59,375 nucleotides of DNA. Source: Candidatus Neomarinimicrobiota bacterium (GTDB taxonomy: Bacteria; Fidelibacterota; UBA8477; JABMPR01). A model generated the notes under the pieces. The model saw nothing but the letters and a program-made list of their open reading frames with translations, was not told the origin of the DNA and did no database searches. A program made the translations under genes and the position numbers. This document shows, one piece after another, positions 44,984 through 53,574 of this stretch (position 1 is the stretch's first letter; each line of letters begins with the position of its first letter). The stretch is taken from the NCBI GenBank assembly GCA_034716895.1, contig JAYEKW010000147.1:1-59375 (forward strand), given 5' to 3'.

Positions 44984-47431
44984 ATGATCTCCCGCTATTT
45001 TAGAAAAGTCTGTATTTGGGGATTGACTCTTGCCGGTTTCGGTTTCGGGCAAGAAGTTCCAATTCAAAACCCCCTTCTCTTACCCTTTCCCTCAGTCAAT
45101 TCCGGTTTATCCTATTATTCCCTGGTTCCATCTCAAAATTTAGTGGTGAGCAGCCTGGCTGGTGGTTGGACTGCCCAAGATACCCTGAAGGGGCTCGCCT
45201 TTACATTTGATCTGGAGCTGCTGCGTTACCGGTGGTGGGATCATTTCTTTGCCCCTTCCAAGTGGGATGCTTATTCCAGTCTTGGGTATTCCATTTTTAA
45301 TCAAATGGAGTCTATTGAACTCCCGGTAAGTTATCCAGCTTCCTTCCAATTGAACAATTCGGTGATCAGTGAATTCGAGATGAACGCTCTGATTACGGAA
45401 TTTTACCTGAATAACCGTTTTGCCTTCAACTATAACCGACGTGGTGCCTTGTCTGCTACACTGGGAGCCGGTCTTGCCCATCTAGCCCTGTATCAGAATG
45501 ATGCTGGTACGCGCCTCTTTGAGTCAAATGGTCTGGGGCTGCATTTCGGTCTTGGCTGGAAAACCACGCTGGCGGGACAAGTCGGAGAGCGACTTCGCCT
45601 GGGTATTGACCTGGGTTATTCAATGCGTAGTTTCGACCTTACTCAACAGAATGATGAACTGAAACTGGCTGACGGTTCTTCAGGGGCAATCTCACCTATC
45701 CAATCGATTTCTTTTAATACTCCTGACCTGAAGCTGAGCATTGAGTTCGGGGAAGCACTTTTTGCCGGCTACACGCCCTATCGCGAACCTTATAAATTAG
45801 GCCTCGTCGATATAAGTATAGGCATGGGTGTGATCGATCACCAAACCGGGGTTACCTTACAATTCGACTCTATCGGCACCTCACTAAGTATTCCTGCGCT
45901 GGCTACCATATCACAAAATTTCGACTTGCAATTCTTTAAGTATAACTGGCCGTTCCATTTTATTCGACAATCCAATATTGATATTCTGAGTGGGCTGGGT
46001 ATCCGTTACTGGCGCAACATGCAGCGCACAAGTGTACCAGAGGGTTGGGCCAGACAGCTTACTGATGGCAGCCGTATCTTTTCCGGTATGAGTTTTTTCC
46101 CTAAGGTTTTGGACCTGTATCTAGACCATGAGCTTATTTATCCACTTAGTCCCAAACTCCACGCTAAATTCATAGCCGGGAGCGGATTTGCCACCATGAC
46201 CCTTTATGAGAACGAGATCTCCGATAAACTTATTGATGCCAATGGACTGACCTGGCAGCTTGGTGGTGGGCTGGGTTATACATTAAAGGGAGATGGCAGT
46301 TCAAAGGTTAACCTAGGACTGAGTTTTACCTACTTGCATCAAAGCTTTGAAATCGACATGAATAACTCAAACCTTTCCCCGGTTGATCCAGCTGAGAGAA
46401 TACCTATCACCTATATTGATCTGAGCCAACCGATCATCTCATTGGATATTGGACTCATTTTCGGGGGTAGCTCCAACGCAGCTTTAAAAGCCCACTCACT
46501 ATTTAAGCAAAAACGTTACTCCAAAGCCCTGGAGATGCAGCATGAGATGTTGCAATTATACCCGGATCATCATAACAAAAAAGCCATCTTGCTGCAAAAA
46601 CAGATGATCGAGGATTCTCTCGTCACGAGATACTATCGAGATGTGGATACCATATTATCACAGGGGAAACTTGAAAATGCACTGGCTTTGCTCACCCAGG
46701 GTGAGACTCCTCCGAATGAAATAGTGGCAAATTCAGTATATGAGATGAAGCGCCGTCTTGCTGACAAAGCTTTGACAAAAGCTGGAAACGCTCTGAAGCA
46801 CCTTGATTATGACCAAGCTGAACAGTTGATCCTGCTGGCTTTAAAGAGTGATCCAACAACAGTACAGATCGCGCAAGTCCTATTAGCTCGATCCTATATC
46901 ATCCGAGCCACTATTTTATATCAAGCCGGTGTTTATCAACGTAGTCTTTACTGGCTGAAGCAAGCAGACAAAAATTCAGATCGCTACAAAATGGTTACTA
47001 CAGACCTGCGTCAAAAGATTGGGGATGGTCACCTGGATGATGCCAATGCAGGCATTCTGAAGTCTGACCGACAAATGGTATATGAATCCATGAAGGATGC
47101 AAAAAACCTGAATCCTATTCTGGGAGACATCGTTGATAAACATTTAATTGATCTTGAACATGCGATGGAGTTTGTGGAAAAACAACAACTCGAACCATTG
47201 AAACGGATGGCGCTGGATAATTTATTAGATGATGTTGCTGGTTTGAATCCGGAAAACTTCAATCCCAAGATCGGTATGAAAGGATCTCTCATCGCTCGCT
47301 ATATTGGTCCTCCGGAACGCTGTTTTGAAGAGGGAAACTATGAGTTGTGGGTCTATCCCCGCCCTGAGGGTGTAGAGTTATGGCTGTATCTGCAAGAAGG
47401 AAAAATAGAACGAATTGAATATCAGGAATAG
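44984..47431 (+). CDS. Outer-membrane protein with two tandem barrel-like domains and TPR tail
   Basis: ATG 44984 opens a signal peptide (about residues 1-22, GFGFGQ); the TTG at 44942 adds 14 unlikely residues. The 815-residue product has two similar strand-rich halves: GAGLAHLALYQNDAGTRLFESNG...LRLGIDLGYSMRSFDL in the first (about 160-220) is matched by GSGFATMTLYENEISDKLIDANG...VNLGLSFTYLHQSFEI in the second (about 400-460), each quoted in pieces. From about 500 the chain becomes alpha-helical with TPR-like repeats (SLFKQKRYSKALEMQHEML). The last 50 residues form a compact domain (YIGPPERCFEEGNYELWVYP). I know no named family with this order. Confidence 0.7.
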   Translation: MISRYFRKVCIWGLTLAGFGFGQEVPIQNPLLLPFPSVNSGLSYYSLVPSQNLVVSSLAGGWTAQDTLKGLAFTFDLELLRYRWWDHFFAPSKWDAYSSLGYSIFNQMESIELPVSYPASFQLNNSVISEFEMNALITEFYLNNRFAFNYNRRGALSATLGAGLAHLALYQNDAGTRLFESNGLGLHFGLGWKTTLAGQVGERLRLGIDLGYSMRSFDLTQQNDELKLADGSSGAISPIQSISFNTPDLKLSIEFGEALFAGYTPYREPYKLGLVDISIGMGVIDHQTGVTLQFDSIGTSLSIPALATISQNFDLQFFKYNWPFHFIRQSNIDILSGLGIRYWRNMQRTSVPEGWARQLTDGSRIFSGMSFFPKVLDLYLDHELIYPLSPKLHAKFIAGSGFATMTLYENEISDKLIDANGLTWQLGGGLGYTLKGDGSSKVNLGLSFTYLHQSFEIDMNNSNLSPVDPAERIPITYIDLSQPIISLDIGLIFGGSSNAALKAHSLFKQKRYSKALEMQHEMLQLYPDHHNKKAILLQKQMIEDSLVTRYYRDVDTILSQGKLENALALLTQGETPPNEIVANSVYEMKRRLADKALTKAGNALKHLDYDQAEQLILLALKSDPTTVQIAQVLLARSYIIRATILYQAGVYQRSLYWLKQADKNSDRYKMVTTDLRQKIGDGHLDDANAGILKSDRQMVYESMKDAKNLNPILGDIVDKHLIDLEHAMEFVEKQQLEPLKRMALDNLLDDVAGLNPENFNPKIGMKGSLIARYIGPPERCFEEGNYELWVYPRPEGVELWLYLQEGKIERIEYQE

Positions 47432-47452
47432 TGCTAAGTGCACCTCAAAATA

Positions 47453-47549
47453 GCAGGGAGTGTTGAGGTTGCCACCCGTCTATGTCTTCCAGACTTCGCC
47501 GTGGCAAGCAGTCGTTTCACTCCTTGCAAAGACATGGACAATTCCCTGC
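47453..47549. repeat. Nested palindromic repeat in a convergent gap
   Basis: GCAGGGA (47453-47459) pairs with TCCCTGC (47543-47549), and an inner ATGTCTT pairs with AAGACAT. The centre contains GACTTCGCCGTGGCAAGCAG, similar to repeat debris near 22950 and 42620. It may end the convergent transcripts from both sides. Confidence 0.5.
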
Positions 47550-47617
47550 ATTACACTTCAAAGTGGCGTTATGCTATTCACAATGAATACGATGAAAAAT
47601 GAATGAATACCCATTAT

Positions 47618-48736
47618 TTAGATCAGGCGGTGACCTTTAAGCCCTTGATAGATCTCCTGAATCACCACTTTGAATATCCCCCAGGCTGGTACAGCTAAAA
47701 ACATCCCGAGTACACCAAACTGTGAACCAATGAGAATCAATAATATCACAGTTAAGGGATGCATCTCCATAGATCCCGAGATCACAATCGGTGAGATCAG
47801 ATTGTTGTCGATCATCTGAACAATAAAGAACATCACGACAATATGGATGATATAATAAAAATTAGCCGCAGCCACCGGATCACCCAGATTGTTGAATAAG
47901 CTAACGATGATAGCCGGTGCCATGCCCATAAAGGGACCCACAAAGGGAATCATGTTGGCCAGGCCGGCAATGGAACCAATCAGAAACACTCCGGAGATAT
48001 TTGCATCAAAGATCCAATTCAACAAACTCAAGCCAATGATTGATTGAATAGCCACACCCAGAGCGGCTAACAATTGTCCTCTGAGAAAATTGGTCAATTG
48101 CTTTTTTGTTTTGTAACTAATATTCAGGGACATCTCAAAATAGCGATTGGGAACGATCTCGATCAATCGTTTCATCATACGCGAGCCATCAACCAGAAAG
48201 AACATGGTGATGATCAAGATGAAAATAATGGTGGTCAAGGTGTTTAGAGCGCCTGCTAACAGAGACCCCAACTGTCCGAAGAACTGTGTTGATAAATTGG
48301 ATATGATGTCCGTATCCAATTCAAAACTGGGAATATACCGAGCTATTCTGGCATTTATATCGTTCATAAAGGAATCCAGAGAGTCCGCAGCCATATGTCG
48401 CTGGATCACCTCGTTGATCCTGGTGACCTCAGCCAGCAAGGCCGGCACGCCTTTGACCAAACCGATCCCAACTGTAAAAAAGATACCCCCGAAAACAATT
48501 AAGGAACCAAATATTCGCTTCACCCCGGAAGACTCCATGCGATCCACAAGGGGATTGAGGATCACCGTCAGGATCGAGGCAATAACCAGGAGAAAAATGG
48601 CATCTATTACTAGGGGGAGTGCTTTATAGGCTCCAGCCAACAACAGGATTAATAAAAAGAAATATACCAGGGTTTTTAACAAATTCTGGTGAAAGAAACG
48701 TACCGATTGCGGGGCTATCTGGATCTGATTACTCAT
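47618..48736 (-). CDS. AI-2E/PerM family membrane transporter
   Basis: A 372-residue polytopic protein with the AI-2E_transport (UPF0118) layout: two N-terminal membrane segments, a soluble insertion (about 85-155, with a coiled stretch), then five or six segments. The signatures IPFVGPFMGMAPAI (about 265-278) and NNLISPIVISGSMEMHPLTV (about 310-330) are clear. Members export small molecules or act as Na+/H+ antiporters; the autoinducer link is shown for only some. It overlaps the upstream cNMP-domain gene by 8 bases, so that protein may control or sense its activity. Confidence 0.88.
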   Translation of the reverse strand: MSNQIQIAPQSVRFFHQNLLKTLVYFFLLILLLAGAYKALPLVIDAIFLLVIASILTVILNPLVDRMESSGVKRIFGSLIVFGGIFFTVGIGLVKGVPALLAEVTRINEVIQRHMAADSLDSFMNDINARIARYIPSFELDTDIISNLSTQFFGQLGSLLAGALNTLTTIIFILIITMFFLVDGSRMMKRLIEIVPNRYFEMSLNISYKTKKQLTNFLRGQLLAALGVAIQSIIGLSLLNWIFDANISGVFLIGSIAGLANMIPFVGPFMGMAPAIIVSLFNNLGDPVAAANFYYIIHIVVMFFIVQMIDNNLISPIVISGSMEMHPLTVILLILIGSQFGVLGMFLAVPAWGIFKVVIQEIYQGLKGHRLI

Positions 48737-49283
48737 GATCTCCAGTCACATCCAGTTCTTCCAAACGCTGGTTCAATTTAAGTAACTCACTGTTCGTTCC
48801 GCGCAGACGGGTTGCCAACACCTCAGAAAGTGATAGAAGTATCTTGTTACCCAGAGCGGGCTTGGTCTTGAGGATCTCCATAAGGTCCGGACGATAAAAA
48901 CCAATGATTGTACAATTATCCAGAGCTGTAGCTGAAGCGGAGCGGGGCGAATCATCCAGAAGGGCGATCTCACCAAAAAAATCACCTTCACCCAGTTCCG
49001 GTAATTTGGTAGGCTCCTGGTTGGGAACCTCAAAAAAGAGACCCACTCGACCATGGACAATGATATACATACCGCTTCCGGGATCGCCTTGTTTAAAGAT
49101 GGGCTCTTTGGGAGTATAGGTACGAATATGCACTGCATGCTCTATGATCTTGATCTCTCGCCAGGACATTCGACTGAATATCTCCACTTGTGAAATGGCT
49201 AATTGCGCCTGACTGCGCTTCGGCTTCAGCTTATTCTTGTAACTCTCAAATATGGGATAGGATACTTTTGGTTTATCATTCAT
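48729..49283 (-). CDS. Stand-alone cyclic-nucleotide-binding domain protein
   Basis: A 184-residue protein with one cNMP/CRP-like domain (about residues 30-150). The cassette GEGDFFGEIALLDDSPRSAS (95-114) closely resembles those in the two kinases at 30800-33257. There is no helix-turn-helix, so it is not a DNA-binding regulator. A short C-terminal helix follows. It overlaps the AI-2E family gene, suggesting a regulatory or effector role for that transporter. With three such domains in the window and no cyclase, the ligand is unresolved. Bases 49284-49580 upstream show no reliable gene. Confidence 0.85.
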   Translation of the reverse strand: MNDKPKVSYPIFESYKNKLKPKRSQAQLAISQVEIFSRMSWREIKIIEHAVHIRTYTPKEPIFKQGDPGSGMYIIVHGRVGLFFEVPNQEPTKLPELGEGDFFGEIALLDDSPRSASATALDNCTIIGFYRPDLMEILKTKPALGNKILLSLSEVLATRLRGTNSELLKLNQRLEELDVTGDHE

Positions 49284-49580
49284 GTGAGCCTTCCAGATAA
49301 AATCTTACTTTGGATCAGCCTGTTAATTTTCAACCAGTTCCTGATCTGGCAATGCTATAAATCTACTTGGAGTAGATCATGCTAATCTTTACAGGCGCTC
49401 TAAGAATTCCAACATAAATATTGGGAGATACAAAGCTATTGAATTATTGGAGAATAATATCAACAGGAATAACCATTCTGGACATTGGTTTGGTCAACAG
49501 CATTCACATTACCAGCACAATGAGAATGGTTTTCGTGCGATCCAACATATTGATCAAAACAAGAGTCAGATTAATTGGAT

Positions 49581-50306
49581 TTACTTATTTTGTATTTGTT
49601 TTAGCACCACAGCCCTGGGGAAATTGCCAAATTGAGCTCGAGTATAATTACCGTCAGGAGCAACCCAGAGCAAAAATCGGGTTCCTTCTGTGGCGATGAC
49701 CGAAGTAAGGATATCATTATCATCAATGATGGCTTTGCCGCTGAGATAATGCAGGTCGGCCTGAACCAGGATCTGGTTTGCAACCAGGGTATGATCAGGA
49801 TGGGGGTTGTCAGCAGTATATCGCCGAGCATGTGCTTCCCACAACTCACCATCAATGAACACGGGGAATTTCACAGGGAAAAAACCAGGATCCTGAGCCC
49901 TGGAGGCTAAAAAATGGGTGGCTGAGAATATGGTCATACATCCTGGCGGAAAATCAAGACTGAGACCATTTGAATAGATAACTTTTTGCCCATCGGAAGA
50001 TCGTACAGCTCTGAGTTGAAATTGCATATCTCCCTCAGAAACTGTTTTTGACCAATCCAGGGGGGCAAAACTATCCCTTTGGAAATGAACCCTGTAAATG
50101 TTGTGGATGGGATGGAAAAAAGCGATAAATGGCTTGAGCTGATTGTCATAAGTAATCTGAACGCTGGTTTCGTCTTCCACCCAGGTCAGCGTCATATCAA
50201 GAAGTGGTATTCCCATGTAGGCGGCTTCATAATGGATCACTTGATCAGCAGGAGCAGCGATTGCACCCCAGCTTAGGCAGAATGTCAATATGATTATATA
50301 TTTCAT
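49581..50306 (-). CDS. DUF3108-like periplasmic protein
   Basis: A 241-residue protein with a signal peptide (about residues 1-18, GAIAA). The body is beta-rich, with HYEAAYMGIPLLDMTLTWV at the start and an extended FHPIHNIYRVHFQRDSFAP block, fitting the DUF3108 family (LolA/LppX-like fold suspected from such architecture, not proven). It ends QFGNFPRAVVLKQIQNK. Role unknown; likely envelope-related. It is transcribed alone, with about 100 bp to the next minus-strand gene. Confidence 0.65.
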   Translation of the reverse strand: MKYIIILTFCLSWGAIAAPADQVIHYEAAYMGIPLLDMTLTWVEDETSVQITYDNQLKPFIAFFHPIHNIYRVHFQRDSFAPLDWSKTVSEGDMQFQLRAVRSSDGQKVIYSNGLSLDFPPGCMTIFSATHFLASRAQDPGFFPVKFPVFIDGELWEAHARRYTADNPHPDHTLVANQILVQADLHYLSGKAIIDDNDILTSVIATEGTRFLLWVAPDGNYTRAQFGNFPRAVVLKQIQNK

Positions 50307-50410
50307 GACACTTTCATTGAAGTAAATGACAAATCATGAAACGCATTCTCATTACACTATATCTAACAGATTCATTTCTCATGATACTTCAGACTATTCA
50401 TCAGAAAATA

Positions 50411-51514
50411 TTATGGCTTCCAACTGAATTTTCCTCGGAGTCCCATGAGTCCTACATAGCTAATGTAGAAGGGCTGCACCACGAACCAAAGTGGGTACAT
50501 TGGCAAAAGAGCTCCATAGCCAAAACGCTGGGCACCTGCCATCATTACCACACCTTCCGCCAAGAACTTAAGTGCCAAAGCACACCAGAAGAAAACATCG
50601 AACCAGCCAAACATCCCCATAATCAAGAGGAGAAAATTGCTTAAAAAGGCACTCAGAAGAAAAGCGAAAAATCGGGGTTTACGTTTCTCCAGTCCCTTGG
50701 AATTCGAGGACCAACGAATCCGCTGACTTAAAAACGCCTTGAGCGTATCCATGGGCATTGTTTGTACAAAATGATCCGGCTCAAAATTAAATCTGGCTTG
50801 TAAGCCGGTAGCTACTGGAATTGCCTGCACCAGATAAACATCATCCCCTGAAATTTTATGTGCAACAGGATTAAAGCCACCAATAGTAGTGAAAGCCGAG
50901 CGGCGGTAAGCCAAGTTTTGACCGGATCCGCTCCAGACCTGACCCTGGGTCATCATGCCTGCGTTTGCCACCATGATCCCAATAAAATCCAGGGCTTGAT
51001 AACGCTGAAAAATTGTCCTCGCCTCAACCTGAGAATAACCAACCAAAACGCCCACTGTTTCATCCATCTGAGAAACTGCACTGGCAACCCAACCAGGACC
51101 AACTCGACAATCAGCATCTGTCGTAAGGATAAGCTCTGCAGTAGTTTGTTTCAGACATTGGGTCAAAGCATTCTTTTTTGGCGTCATATTCTCGGCCAGG
51201 GCGTTGATACGGACTGCGTGCAGATTTGTATGCCTCCTGGAAAATTGTTCTAAAATACTCCAGGTTGAATCAGTAGAGCGGTCATCAGCAATATAAAAGT
51301 CCAACTGTCCCTGGTAATTCTGCGCAGCGAGATCTGCTAATAGCTGAGGAAGATTCTGCTCTTCATTCCGAGCGGCGATTACCACAGCCACATCAGGATG
51401 ATCAGATCGACCAGGCTTGGATAATTTCAGGAAAAGACCGCGAATAATAACGATGGTGAAACCAACATAAACCAGTGTAACTACGACCAGCAAGCCGCCA
51501 ATAAATAGGTTCAT
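50411..51514 (-). CDS. Membrane-anchored family 2 glycosyltransferase
   Basis: A 367-residue GT2 enzyme with an N-terminal membrane segment (about 4-26), a catalytic GT-A domain (VAVVIAARNEEQNLPQLLADL, ADDRSTDST, TTDADCRV as D-x-D near 130, ISGDDVYL and QRIRWSSN as the (Q/R)-x-x-R-W motif) and two or three C-terminal membrane segments (about 285-355). The Q-x-x-R-W motif marks processive-type or lipid-linked GT2 enzymes such as hyaluronan- or ceramide-type synthases. Product unknown. The mgtE stop is 3 bp upstream, so the two are cotranscribed. Confidence 0.88.
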   Translation of the reverse strand: MNLFIGGLLVVVTLVYVGFTIVIIRGLFLKLSKPGRSDHPDVAVVIAARNEEQNLPQLLADLAAQNYQGQLDFYIADDRSTDSTWSILEQFSRRHTNLHAVRINALAENMTPKKNALTQCLKQTTAELILTTDADCRVGPGWVASAVSQMDETVGVLVGYSQVEARTIFQRYQALDFIGIMVANAGMMTQGQVWSGSGQNLAYRRSAFTTIGGFNPVAHKISGDDVYLVQAIPVATGLQARFNFEPDHFVQTMPMDTLKAFLSQRIRWSSNSKGLEKRKPRFFAFLLSAFLSNFLLLIMGMFGWFDVFFWCALALKFLAEGVVMMAGAQRFGYGALLPMYPLWFVVQPFYISYVGLMGLRGKFSWKP

Positions 51515-51517
51515 GCT

Positions 51518-52891
51518 TTAAAGAATAAAAAATCCGGCAACAATGAAATAAACCACTACGCCAAGAATATCAACGGAAGTCGTGACAAATGGACCCGTTG
51601 CAACGGCTGGATCCAGATTTATCCGATTCAACAAAACAGGAACCAGAGCTCCAACAAAGGCGGCCGTTGCCATGGCTAAAATAATTCCCACGCCGATCGT
51701 GATACCCAATTCAACTGCTGTCATGACGCCAATATCCATGTAGCCCAGAAGCCCCAGGAGATAACCTGACCCTCCAAGGAGAATACCATATAGCGTACCC
51801 AACATAAAACCAACCTTGAGTTCTTTCAAAACGACCATCAAAGCTGTTGCCGAGTCAACTCTTCCTGTGGCAATTCCGCGGACAACGATGGTAGCTGTTT
51901 GAGTACCCACGTTTCCAGCCATACCTATGATGATGGGCAAAAATGCCATAAGGGCTAGAACCTGACCCAGGGTTTCCTCATAAGTCGTGATAATACTGGC
52001 CACCAACATACCACCAATCCAACTTGCAAATAGCCAGGGAACCCGAGTTTTAGCGTTTGAAAAAGCACTTTTCATGAGGATGTCACGGTCGCGACCGGCA
52101 CCAGCCATCTGGAAAAAATCTTCTGTTGCTTCTTCACGAATCACATCGATCACATCGTCAACCGTGATAATTCCCATCAGCTTGTTGCCACTATTTACCA
52201 CAGGTACTGCCAGAATATTATACCGTGAGACCATTTGAGCCACTTCATCCTGATCCGTCAACGGTTGAACGGAATGGACATTCATGGTCATCATCTGACT
52301 TAATTTTTTGTCAGGCTTAGATGTGATCAGGTCACGCAGTGAGATTACGCCAACCAGGTGCTGACGATCATCCACAACATAGAGATAGAATACCATCTCC
52401 TGTTCATCCTGATTCTGGATGGATGCAATGGCTTCACCTACAGTGGTGTCTTCATGAAGCGCAAAGACGTCTGGAATCATCAAGCCACCGGCAGAATTCT
52501 CAGGATAAGCCATGAGGGATTCCAGCTCCTCAGACTCACTATCTTTCAAGCGATCGAGGATTTCCTCAGCCAATTCAGCAGGTAACAATTGAAGAATGTC
52601 AGCCTCATCATCAGGAGACATCGCTTTCATCAACTGCATGGTTTTATCAATAGGAAGGGATGTTATCAGTTCTTCAATCAGGTGCTCATCCATCTCAGAG
52701 ACGACTGCAGCGGCATGATCCACATTAATAATAGTCAAAAAGACGTCGCTGATTTCCTCAGTGGAAAGATGACGAAAGATCAAGGCCAGGTCGGCAGCGT
52801 GCAACTTAGCCAACATGTTCTCAAGATTGCTCTTGGCATGTCGACGCAAAAGGCGTCTTACGGTGTCAATATGTAGGTGTAAATCTCGCAT
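51518..52891 (-). CDS. mgtE: MgtE Mg2+ channel
   Basis: A 457-residue MgtE. The N domain of alpha-superhelix (about 15-130, LHAADLALIFRHLSTEE) is followed by a CBS pair (about 135-255, YPENSAGGLMIPDVFALHEDTTV and GIITVDDVIDVIREEATEDF quoted as landmarks). Five C-terminal membrane helices follow (about 285-457) with the pore-lining GNVGTQTATIVVRGIATG. It takes up Mg2+ and is gated by Mg2+ bound to the N/CBS part. Start ATG at 52891; 'MRDLHLHIDTVRRLLRR' is a plausible N-terminus. Confidence 0.95.
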   Translation of the reverse strand: MRDLHLHIDTVRRLLRRHAKSNLENMLAKLHAADLALIFRHLSTEEISDVFLTIINVDHAAAVVSEMDEHLIEELITSLPIDKTMQLMKAMSPDDEADILQLLPAELAEEILDRLKDSESEELESLMAYPENSAGGLMIPDVFALHEDTTVGEAIASIQNQDEQEMVFYLYVVDDRQHLVGVISLRDLITSKPDKKLSQMMTMNVHSVQPLTDQDEVAQMVSRYNILAVPVVNSGNKLMGIITVDDVIDVIREEATEDFFQMAGAGRDRDILMKSAFSNAKTRVPWLFASWIGGMLVASIITTYEETLGQVLALMAFLPIIIGMAGNVGTQTATIVVRGIATGRVDSATALMVVLKELKVGFMLGTLYGILLGGSGYLLGLLGYMDIGVMTAVELGITIGVGIILAMATAAFVGALVPVLLNRINLDPAVATGPFVTTSVDILGVVVYFIVAGFFIL

Positions 52892-53014
52892 GGGCTTGCC
52901 CTGAAATTAAGCGGGAATCATAGATAAGGAAGAAGGAAAAGGGGAAGGGTGTTGGATTTGTGCTTCTCCATAATGAACTTTTTTTATCCGCGGATTGCGC
53001 AGATTTACGCAGAT

Positions 53015-53066
53015 TGATTTGAAAGGGTTACAGCCCCGATTGTTGCATGGTAAAACTTTCAAATCA
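53015..53066. repeat. 11-bp perfect inverted repeat
   Basis: TGATTTGAAAG (53015-53025) pairs with CTTTCAAATCA (53056-53066) over a 30-nt loop. It lies just before REPIN-like copy C. Preceding it, ATCCGCGGATTGCGCAGATT is a dispersed repeat phrase I know from many environmental genomes. Confidence 0.5.
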
Positions 53067-53080
53067 AGCCCCAGCCTGAA

Positions 53081-53325
53081 GAAGTTGTGTGAAAACTTCA
53101 TTGCGCCGGAATAATTGCTTGCTAATATTATCTTTAGTTATCTACGTATAGTGCTGTTACTACTGATACTTACCCCAAGCTTCAGCCTGGGGGTTATAAA
53201 AATATTAAAAAAGGAGGGCTTTAGTCCAACAATACTGGGCTAAAACCCAAAGAAACAGTAGATTATCATACCCCCAAGCTAAAGCATGGGGTAAGCGTTG
53301 TCCCTATTCTCACACAGCCTCTATA
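53081..53325 (-). repeat. REPIN-like double palindrome, copy C
   Basis: The reverse complement of 28320-28565 with about 90 percent visual identity from GAAGTTGTGTGAAAACTTC to TTCTCACACAGCCTCTATA. Arms ACCCC...GGGGT and GGGCTTTAGTCC/GGGCTAAAACCC are slightly eroded compared with copy A. Bases 53326-53448 downstream are low-complexity C/T-rich sequence. Confidence 0.8.
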
Positions 53326-53448
53326 CCCCTTATTCCCCTATACCTTAATACCCTCATAATACCCCAAACCTACTAACCCATCTCCCCTTTTTTATCTTCT
53401 ACCTCCCATATTCAATATTCAAAAACATCCCCCATCCCCTCTACTTTC

Positions 53449-53574
53449 GACTATGTTCGGGCGATGATACTAGTTAATAGCATATATCTTGAATTTAAAA
53501 CAACCGAGATCAATCTATTCTGTGATGAACTGGAAAAGATCGTTCGCTCAATTCGAAAAGACCTGATAAAATGA
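53449..53574 (+). pseudogene. Decayed C-terminal tail of an IscS/NifS cysteine desulfurase
   Basis: The open frame reads DYVRAMILVNSIYLEFKTTE (first 20 residues) and then INLFCDELEKIVRSIRKDLIK and a stop. This lines up with the IscS family ending, S-Y-V-L-R-A ... SSIRFSLGRFTTEEEID ... RLR, with several residues deleted. The PLP-domain body is absent; upstream is repeat C and C/T-rich sequence. The stop overlaps the mnmA start as ATGA. IscS delivers sulfur to MnmA and the two genes are neighbours in many bacteria, which supports the reading. A 36-codon leader ORF from ATG 53464 is what remains translatable. Confidence 0.5.

Noticed and set aside
49447-49635. 62-residue His/Asn-rich plus-strand ORF
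   Set aside because: It starts at TTG without an SD and overlaps the 3' end of the DUF3108 gene on the other strand; probably noncoding.
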